Assembly (NCBI RefSeq): GCF_028290435.1
Contig: NZ_JAQGJV010000035.1
Coordinates: forward strand, 1 to 59,134
Direction of reading: 5' to 3'
Origin: Devosia sp.
Lineage (GTDB): Bacteria > Pseudomonadota > Alphaproteobacteria > Rhizobiales > Devosiaceae
Length of the DNA: 59,134 nt
Shown: one piece after another, positions 54,166 to 59,134 of the stretch
Numbering within the stretch: position 1 is the first letter of the stretch
How the letters are laid out: each line of letters starts with the position of its first letter
Program-made: the position numbers and the translations under genes
Notes under the pieces: model-generated
The model's input: the letters and a program-made list of their open reading frames with translations, nothing else
Database searches by the model: none
Told to the model about the DNA's origin: nothing

Positions 54166-54235
54166 TGTCACCCCGGCGCAGGCCGGGACCCATCCTGAGA
54201 TCTCGAGATGGGTGCCGGCCTTCGCCGGTATGACA
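54166..54235. repeat. 70-bp imperfect extragenic palindrome
   Basis: TGTCA at 54166 and TGACA at 54235 are the outer ends. Inside, CCCCGGC...GCCGGGACCCATC pairs with GATGGGTGCCGGC...GCCGGTA around a TCTCGAG centre. This is the layout of REP-like elements common in alphaproteobacteria. Confidence 0.75.
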
Positions 54236-54271
54236 CCGAGTGTGCGGGATGGTCATTGCCTCGGAGCCGCC

Positions 54272-54625
54272 ATGACCCTCTTCGCCATTTTCGAGCCCAA
54301 GCTCGGTATCACTTCTACCCCAGCCGCCATCCCGGAAAAATTCTCCTGGTTGGCCTTCCTGCTGCCGCCCGTCTTCGCGCTCGTCCACGGCCTCTGGCTG
54401 CCCCTGATCGCCTACATCGTCGCCGTCATCGCGCTGGGCCTAGCCGCCGCGATCCTTGGTGGTGCCGCGGCCTTCTGGCTCTACGTCCTCTTCGCACTCT
54501 GGATCGGCTTCGCCGCCCCCGGCCTGCGCCGCCAGGCGCTGAGCCATCGCGGCTGGAGCCATCGTGGCGACCGCGTCGCCACCGCCCCCGATCTTGCGAC
54601 CCTGTCCTGGCTGGAATCCAAATGA
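54272..54625 (+). CDS. DUF2628-like small membrane protein
   Basis: The 117-aa protein opens [12 protein letters not shown], a stretch typical of DUF2628-type proteins. It has two or three membrane segments ([37 protein letters not shown] then [16 protein letters not shown], within residues 24-85). The tail is polar, ending in LESK. The family role is unknown. Its stop overlaps the hisH start by 4 bp (ATGA), so it is embedded in the his operon. Confidence 0.85.
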   Translation: MTLFAIFEPKLGITSTPAAIPEKFSWLAFLLPPVFALVHGLWLPLIAYIVAVIALGLAAAILGGAAAFWLYVLFALWIGFAAPGLRRQALSHRGWSHRGDRVATAPDLATLSWLESK

Positions 54626-55266
54626 GCCTCGTTACCATCATCGATTACGGCTCGAGCAACCTCCGTTCCGCCGCCAACGCCTTCGAGCGCCAGGCCGCGC
54701 TCATGGACGATCCCTCCGAGATTCTCGTCACCGCCGATCCCGAAAAGGTCCGCGCCGCCAGCCGTATCGTGCTGCCCGGCGTCGGCGCCTTTGCCGATTG
54801 CGCCGCCGGCCTCAATGCCGTCCCCGGCATGCGCGACGTGCTCGAAGAACGCGTCATCGCTGGCGGCACGCCCTTCCTCGGCATCTGTGTCGGCATGCAA
54901 TTGCTCGCCACCGAAGGCCGCGAAAAGGCCATCACCCCCGGCCTCGGCTGGATCGACGGCGCGGTGGTCCATCTGACCCCGTCCGACCCGACCCTCAAGA
55001 TTCCGCACATGGGCTGGAACACGCTGCGCATCCAGAGGCCCCACACCCTCCTCGCCGGCATCCCCGAGGGCCTGCACGCCTATTTCGTGCACTCCTATCA
55101 CCTGCAGACCGACCGGCCCGACCTGACCATCGCCACGACCGATTACGGCGGGCCCGTCACCGCTATCGTCGGCCGCGACAATATTTTCGGCACGCAGTTC
55201 CACCCCGAAAAAAGCCAGGCCCTCGGCCTCGCCCTCATCTCCAATTTCCTCACCTGGTCCCCATGA
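54622..55266 (+). CDS. hisH: Imidazole glycerol phosphate synthase glutaminase subunit
   Basis: HisH releases ammonia from glutamine for HisF. The 214-aa class I amidotransferase has Cys89 in GICVGMQLL and the His194/Glu196 pair in [10 protein letters not shown], completing the triad. [13 protein letters not shown] opens the protein. It overlaps DUF2628 and hisA by 4 bp each, so all three are coupled. Confidence 0.97.
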   Translation: MSLVTIIDYGSSNLRSAANAFERQAALMDDPSEILVTADPEKVRAASRIVLPGVGAFADCAAGLNAVPGMRDVLEERVIAGGTPFLGICVGMQLLATEGREKAITPGLGWIDGAVVHLTPSDPTLKIPHMGWNTLRIQRPHTLLAGIPEGLHAYFVHSYHLQTDRPDLTIATTDYGGPVTAIVGRDNIFGTQFHPEKSQALGLALISNFLTWSP

Positions 55267-55994
55267 TCCTCTTTCCCGCCATCGACCTCAAAGACGGCCA
55301 GTGCGTTCGCCTCAAGCTGGGCGACATGAACCAGGTCACCGTGTTCAACGACAGCCCCGCCGCCCAGGCCAAACTGTTCGAAGACCAGGGGTTTGAATAT
55401 CTTCACGTCGTCGATCTCAACGGCGCCTTCGCGGGCGAAAGCGTCAACGGCGCCGCCGTCGAAGCCATCATCGGCGCAGTGAAATTCCCCGTCCAGCTTG
55501 GCGGCGGCATCCGCACCATGGCCCATATCGATGCCTGGCTCGCCAAGGGCGTGTCCCGCGTCATCCTCGGCACCGTCGCGGTGCGCGATCCCGCCTTGGT
55601 CCGCGAGGCCGCCCAAAAATATCCGGGAAAAATCGCTGTCGGCATCGATGCCCGCGCCGGCATGGTGGCCGTCGAAGGCTGGGCCGAAACCTCGCAGCTC
55701 TCCGTCATCGAACTCGCCAAGCGCTTCGAAGGCGCCGGGGTCGCGGCCATCATCTATACCGATATCGATCGCGACGGCATCCTGGCCGGCATCAACTGGG
55801 AGGCGACAATCAAGCTCGCCGAGGCCACCGCCATTCCGGTGATCGCCTCGGGCGGCCTCGCCTCGATGGCCGATATCGCCACCCTGGCCGATCCGAAATA
55901 CCGCGCCCTCGAAGGCGCCATTTCGGGCCGCGCGCTTTATGACGGCCGCATTGATTCACGTGAAGCACTCGCTTTGCTCAAGGCCGCCGCATGA
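55263..55994 (+). CDS. hisA: ProFAR isomerase (phosphoribosylformimino-AICAR-P isomerase)
   Basis: HisA isomerises ProFAR to PRFAR. The 243-aa (beta/alpha)8 barrel starts [19 protein letters not shown] with catalytic Asp8. [13 protein letters not shown] and [21 protein letters not shown] (second Asp) are present, as are [10 protein letters not shown] and [11 protein letters not shown] degenerate parS-like sequence lies in its last codons. Its ATG and stop both overlap neighbours by 4 bp. Confidence 0.97.
   Translation: MILFPAIDLKDGQCVRLKLGDMNQVTVFNDSPAAQAKLFEDQGFEYLHVVDLNGAFAGESVNGAAVEAIIGAVKFPVQLGGGIRTMAHIDAWLAKGVSRVILGTVAVRDPALVREAAQKYPGKIAVGIDARAGMVAVEGWAETSQLSVIELAKRFEGAGVAAIIYTDIDRDGILAGINWEATIKLAEATAIPVIASGGLASMADIATLADPKYRALEGAISGRALYDGRIDSREALALLKAAA
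55952..55967. promoter_or_regulatory. Degenerate parS-like site within hisA
   Basis: TGATTCACGTGAAGCA keeps the central TTCACGTGAA of parS with one mismatch in each half. It is 12 kb from the proposed origin on the opposite side from most sites. Confidence 0.4.
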
Positions 55995-56317
55995 CCGAGC
56001 TGGCTCCCCAGAGCCGGTTCCCCTGGTGGGCCTATTGGACGGCCCTGGTGTTCATCGCCATTTTCACCCTGTGGCCCATCGGTCTGCTCGCCACGACCTT
56101 CGGCATCGCCGATGCCAATGGCTGCGGCCCCCAACAGGGTAGCCTCTATGCCTGCCTTGCCATGGGCGACTGGGGCGAAACGCTTTACACCATGGGCGTG
56201 CTCGGTTGGCTGATGCTGGTCAGCGTCCCGCTCGGGCTGGGCGCCTTCATCGTCTGGCTGATCATCCTGCCCATCCACCACGCCGCCTGGGCGCGCGCGA
56301 TCCGGGCCGGCCACTGA
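55991..56317 (+). CDS. Small membrane protein inside the his operon
   Basis: The 108-aa protein has two membrane segments (about 13-38, [24 protein letters not shown], and 69-95). Between them, a loop has the pair Cys45 and Cys55 ([20 protein letters not shown]), possibly disulfide-bonded outside the cytoplasm. No known family is recognised. It overlaps hisA by 4 bp and lies 54 bp before hisF, so it is co-transcribed with the pathway though its role is unknown. Confidence 0.75.
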   Translation: MTELAPQSRFPWWAYWTALVFIAIFTLWPIGLLATTFGIADANGCGPQQGSLYACLAMGDWGETLYTMGVLGWLMLVSVPLGLGAFIVWLIILPIHHAAWARAIRAGH

Positions 56318-56371
56318 CTGGCATCGCCAACGCTTCGTTCCTATCTTGGTCGTCGAACAAGGACTTTCCCC

Positions 56372-57169
56372 GTGACCCTCAAGACCCGCCTCATCCCCTG
56401 CCTCGACGTCAAGGACGGCCGCGTGGTCAAGGGCGTGCAGTTCGTCGATCTGATCGATGCCGGCGATCCGGTGGAAGCCGCCATCGCCTATGACGCGGCC
56501 GGCGCCGATGAATTGTGCTTCCTCGATATCGCCGCCAGCCACGAGGGCCGCGACACCATTTTCGATGTTGTCGCCCGCACCGCCGAACACTGCTTCATGC
56601 CCGTCACCGTCGGTGGCGGCGTGCGCACGCTCGAGGATATCCGCAAGCTCCTGCTGTCCGGCGCCGACAAGGTGGCGATCAATTCGTCAGCGGTGAACGA
56701 TCCCAATTTCATCGCCCGTGCCGCCGACAAATTCGGCAATCAGTGCATCGTCGTCTCCGTCGATGCCAAGCAGCGGCTCGACCAGCGCGTCGGCGGCGAC
56801 AACCGCTCTGAGTGGGAAATCTACACACATGGCGGCCGCAACGCCTCGGGCCTCGACGCGGTCGAGTTCGCCGTCCGCATGGTCGAACTCGGCGCCGGCG
56901 AATTGCTGGTCACCTCGATGGATCGCGACGGCACCAAGTCCGGCTTCGATATCGCCCTGACCCGCGCCATCACCGATGCAGTCAATGTCCCGGTCATCGC
57001 CTCGGGCGGCGTCGGCAATCTTGATCACCTGGTCGAGGGCGTGCGCGAAGGCCATGCCAGCGCCGTGCTGGCCGCCTCCATCTTCCACTTCGGCACCTAC
57101 ACCATCCCCCAGGCCAAGCAGTATCTGGCCGATCACGGCATTCCCGTCCGCATGGATCGCGCCGCCTGA
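56372..57169 (+). CDS. hisF: Imidazole glycerol phosphate synthase cyclase subunit
   Basis: HisF closes the imidazole ring using ammonia from HisH and yields AICAR. The 265-aa barrel has Asp in [40 protein letters not shown] (second catalytic Asp), [17 protein letters not shown] and [13 protein letters not shown]. Length and start (GTG 56372) are normal. It lies after the small membrane protein. Confidence 0.98.
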   Translation: MTLKTRLIPCLDVKDGRVVKGVQFVDLIDAGDPVEAAIAYDAAGADELCFLDIAASHEGRDTIFDVVARTAEHCFMPVTVGGGVRTLEDIRKLLLSGADKVAINSSAVNDPNFIARAADKFGNQCIVVSVDAKQRLDQRVGGDNRSEWEIYTHGGRNASGLDAVEFAVRMVELGAGELLVTSMDRDGTKSGFDIALTRAITDAVNVPVIASGGVGNLDHLVEGVREGHASAVLAASIFHFGTYTIPQAKQYLADHGIPVRMDRAA

Positions 57170-57228
57170 GCCAGGTGACTCCCGCCTCGAAGTTTGCTCT
57201 AAGCCCCTCGCAATAGTGGGAGCCTCGC

Positions 57229-57549
57229 ATGCCCTTTACCCTCGACGACCTCGATGCCCGCATCGCCCTGCGCGCTGCCGCCTCTCCCGATGAGAGTTAC
57301 ACCGCCAAGCTGATTTCGCGCGGCGTGGAAAAGTGCGCGCAAAAGCTCGGCGAGGAGGCCACCGAAGCCGTCATCGCTGGCGTCACCGCCAACAAGCCCG
57401 AACTGACCAAGGAGGCCGCCGACGTGCTGTTCCACCTGCTGGTGCTACTGCGCGCCGTCGACGTGCCGCTCAGTGCCGTGATGAGCGAACTGGAATCCCG
57501 CCAGGCCCAATCCGGTCTAGCTGAAAAAGCCGCGCGGAAACCGTCCTGA
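57229..57549 (+). CDS. hisE: Phosphoribosyl-ATP pyrophosphatase
   Basis: HisE removes pyrophosphate from phosphoribosyl-ATP, an early histidine step. The 106-aa helical protein has [29 protein letters not shown] (in residues 22-52, with the metal-binding Glu) and [17 protein letters not shown]. It is the stand-alone HisE, not fused to HisI. The stop overlaps the coaA start by one base (TGATG). Confidence 0.96.
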   Translation: MPFTLDDLDARIALRAAASPDESYTAKLISRGVEKCAQKLGEEATEAVIAGVTANKPELTKEAADVLFHLLVLLRAVDVPLSAVMSELESRQAQSGLAEKAARKPS

Positions 57550-58499
57550 TGACCAAGCGCCGCTCGGTCCTCGCCCCCTATCACAGCTTCACCCGGGCCC
57601 AGTGGTCGGCTCTCCGCGCCGACGAGCCGATGACGCTCGACGCCGAAGACATCAAGCGCCTGCGCACCCTCAGCGATCCGATTTCGCTCGAGGAGGCCGA
57701 AGAGGTCTACCTGCCGCTGACCCGCCTGCTCTCGTTTTACGTCGAGGCTGTGCAGGGCCTGCACAATATCTCCACCCGCTTCCTCGATACCCCCGACCAG
57801 AAAGTGCCCTTCATCATCGGCGTCGCCGGATCGGTGGCGGTGGGTAAATCCACCACGGCGCGTATCCTGCGCGCGCTGTTGCAACGCTGGCCCTCCAGCC
57901 CCAAGGTCGATCTCGTCACCACCGACGGGTTCCTGCTGCCCAATGCCACTCTGACCGAGCGTGGCATCATGCAGCGCAAGGGCTTCCCCGAAAGCTACGA
58001 TCGCGGCCGCTTCGTGCAGTTCCTCGCCGATATCAAATCGGGCAAGGGCAATGTCGCGGCGCCGGTCTATTCCCATCTGGTCTACGATATCGTGCCTGAC
58101 CAGCAGGTCGTGATCGACCGCCCCGATATCCTGATCGTCGAGGGCCTCAACATCCTGCAGCCCGGCGAACTGCCCAAGACCGGCAAGCCGATCCTCTTCG
58201 CCTCCGACTTCATCGATTTTTCGATCTATATCGACGCCGACAACGAGGATCTGGAATCCTGGTTCATGGAGCGGTTTTTCCAGCTCCGCGAGACGGCGTT
58301 CCGCGATCCCACCTCGTTCTTCCGCCGCTTTGCCGAGATGAGCAAGGACGAGGCCGGCGCTTTTGGCAAAATGGTCTGGGAGACCATCAACCTGCCCAAC
58401 CTGCAGCAGAACGTCGTACCCACCCGCGGCCGCGCCGATCTGATTCTCAAGAAGGGCAAAAGCCACTCCATCGAAGATGTTCGATTGCGCCGCGTTTAA
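57549..58499 (+). CDS. coaA: Pantothenate kinase (type I)
   Basis: CoaA phosphorylates pantothenate, the first committed step to coenzyme A. The 316-aa protein has PYHSFTRAQWSALR, Walker A GVAGSVAVGKSTTARIL near residue 95, VTTDGFLLPN, PESYD and the YDIVPDQQ and EGLNILQ segments. It matches bacterial type I kinases fed back by CoA. Translation is coupled to hisE. Confidence 0.98.
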   Translation: MTKRRSVLAPYHSFTRAQWSALRADEPMTLDAEDIKRLRTLSDPISLEEAEEVYLPLTRLLSFYVEAVQGLHNISTRFLDTPDQKVPFIIGVAGSVAVGKSTTARILRALLQRWPSSPKVDLVTTDGFLLPNATLTERGIMQRKGFPESYDRGRFVQFLADIKSGKGNVAAPVYSHLVYDIVPDQQVVIDRPDILIVEGLNILQPGELPKTGKPILFASDFIDFSIYIDADNEDLESWFMERFFQLRETAFRDPTSFFRRFAEMSKDEAGAFGKMVWETINLPNLQQNVVPTRGRADLILKKGKSHSIEDVRLRRV

Positions 58500-58526
58500 A
58501 GCGGCACGCCGAAGAGGGACCAAAAA

Positions 58527-59134
58527 ATGCGCTATTCCGCCTGCATCGACATGCTGTTCGTCCCCGAAAGTTCCGACCCCGCCCAGCGCATTCGCCTCGC
58601 CAAGGCCGCCGGTTTCGATGCGGTGGAATTCTGGCTCTGGTCCAACAAGAACCTTGATGCCATCGAGGACGCCCTGGGCGAAACCGGGCTGACGCTCGCC
58701 GGCATCGTCGCCGAACCCTTTGCCGAATTGACCCGCACCAGCGATCACCAGCGCTTCTTCGACGGCCTCGCCCAAAGCCGCGATGTCGCCCTGCGCCTCG
58801 GCGCCAAAATGCTCATCGCCCAAGGCGGTCCCGAACTGCCCGGCGTTTCCCGCGCCAGCCAGCATGATGCCCTGATCGAAGCGATGTCCGGCTCAGCCGA
58901 TGTGCTCAAGGGAAGCGGCCTGCGCTTGGGGCTGGAGCCGCTCAACACTCGCGTCGATCACAAGGGTTACTATCTGTCCTCGACAGCCGAGGGCCTCGAT
59001 ATCGTCAACGCCGTCAACCGTCCCGAGATCGGGCTGACCTACGACCTCTACCATTCCATGGTGATGGACGAAGTACCCCAACAGGTGATGGCCGGCCATA
59101 TCGAGCGCATCGTGCACCTGCACATCGCCGACCA
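58527..59134 (+). CDS. Hydroxypyruvate isomerase-like TIM-barrel protein (partial)
   Basis: The frame runs off the right window edge, so only the first ~202 residues are visible. It starts MRYSACIDMLFVPESSD, then AKAAGFDAVEFWLWSNKNL. LRLGLEPLNTRVDHKGYYL has the metal-site Glu seen in hydroxypyruvate isomerases and related xylose-isomerase-fold enzymes. EIGLTYDLYHSMVMD and IVHLHIAD follow. ATG 58527 lies 27 bp after coaA with GAGGGAC upstream. Substrate assignment within the family is tentative. Confidence 0.85.
   Translation, partial: MRYSACIDMLFVPESSDPAQRIRLAKAAGFDAVEFWLWSNKNLDAIEDALGETGLTLAGIVAEPFAELTRTSDHQRFFDGLAQSRDVALRLGAKMLIAQGGPELPGVSRASQHDALIEAMSGSADVLKGSGLRLGLEPLNTRVDHKGYYLSSTAEGLDIVNAVNRPEIGLTYDLYHSMVMDEVPQQVMAGHIERIVHLHIAD

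Noticed and set aside
1..59134. CRISPR arrays, prophage, insertion sequences, toxin-antitoxin pairs
   Set aside because: I saw no regular direct repeats, transposase or integrase genes, or recognisable toxin genes anywhere in the window.

Overview
The window is 59 kb of dense, high-GC chromosome (roughly 64% by eye). It reads as an alphaproteobacterium of the order Hyphomicrobiales (Rhizobiales), and gene order and protein style resemble Devosia and its relatives. That placement is inferred from conserved clusters (hemE/hemJ/rho/mnmE/mnmG/rsmG/parAB; maf/aroE/coaE/dnaQ/secB/fxsA/timA; hslV/hslU/his) and from CtrA-like sites, not from a database match. No phage, insertion sequence, CRISPR array or rRNA was seen. 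There is one tRNA (Thr, anticodon CGT).

Left part (1-7.8 kb): accessory and signalling genes. A coiled-coil membrane protein overlaps a membrane-anchored ClpP-like protease. Then come a small unknown protein, a GGDEF-EAL protein, a FeeM-like N-acyl amino acid/autoinducer-type synthase with a CtrA-like box just upstream, and a convergent GAF sensor histidine kinase that shares its stop site with the synthase gene.

Middle-left (7.8-35 kb): housekeeping blocks. These are tRNA-Thr; hemC-hemD-mitofilin-like-hemY; divergent tsaD-gpsA-yciI-EVE; dapF-mtaB-ftsY-yciB; a GNAT-like/JmjC-like pair facing a CelD-like acyltransferase; ffh-rpsP-rimM-trmD-rplS; xth; a stand-alone cNMP-binding protein; a CenR-like response regulator; a YggS-type PLP protein; and leuS-lptE-holA.

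Origin region (35-50 kb): parB, parA, rsmG, mnmG, mnmE, rho, hemJ and hemE run leftward. From maf onward most genes run rightward. The 441-bp gap between hemE and maf is AT-richer than its surroundings. It carries one perfect and two near-perfect CtrA boxes (TTAA-N7-TTAA) plus DnaA-box-like sequences, so I call it the probable chromosomal origin (oriC). Eight parS or parS-like ParB sites lie between 32.0 and 56.0 kb, six of them between 35.3 and 42.5 kb; one is a perfect 16-bp parS inside rsmG.

Right part (50-59 kb): hslU, a GNAT gene and hslV, then the histidine cluster hisB-(DUF2628)-hisH-hisA-(membrane protein)-hisF-hisE, coaA, and a hydroxypyruvate isomerase-like gene cut by the window end. 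Several palindromic intergenic repeats of a style common in this order sit in gaps at about 21.9, 28.7, 50.2 and 54.0-54.2 kb.
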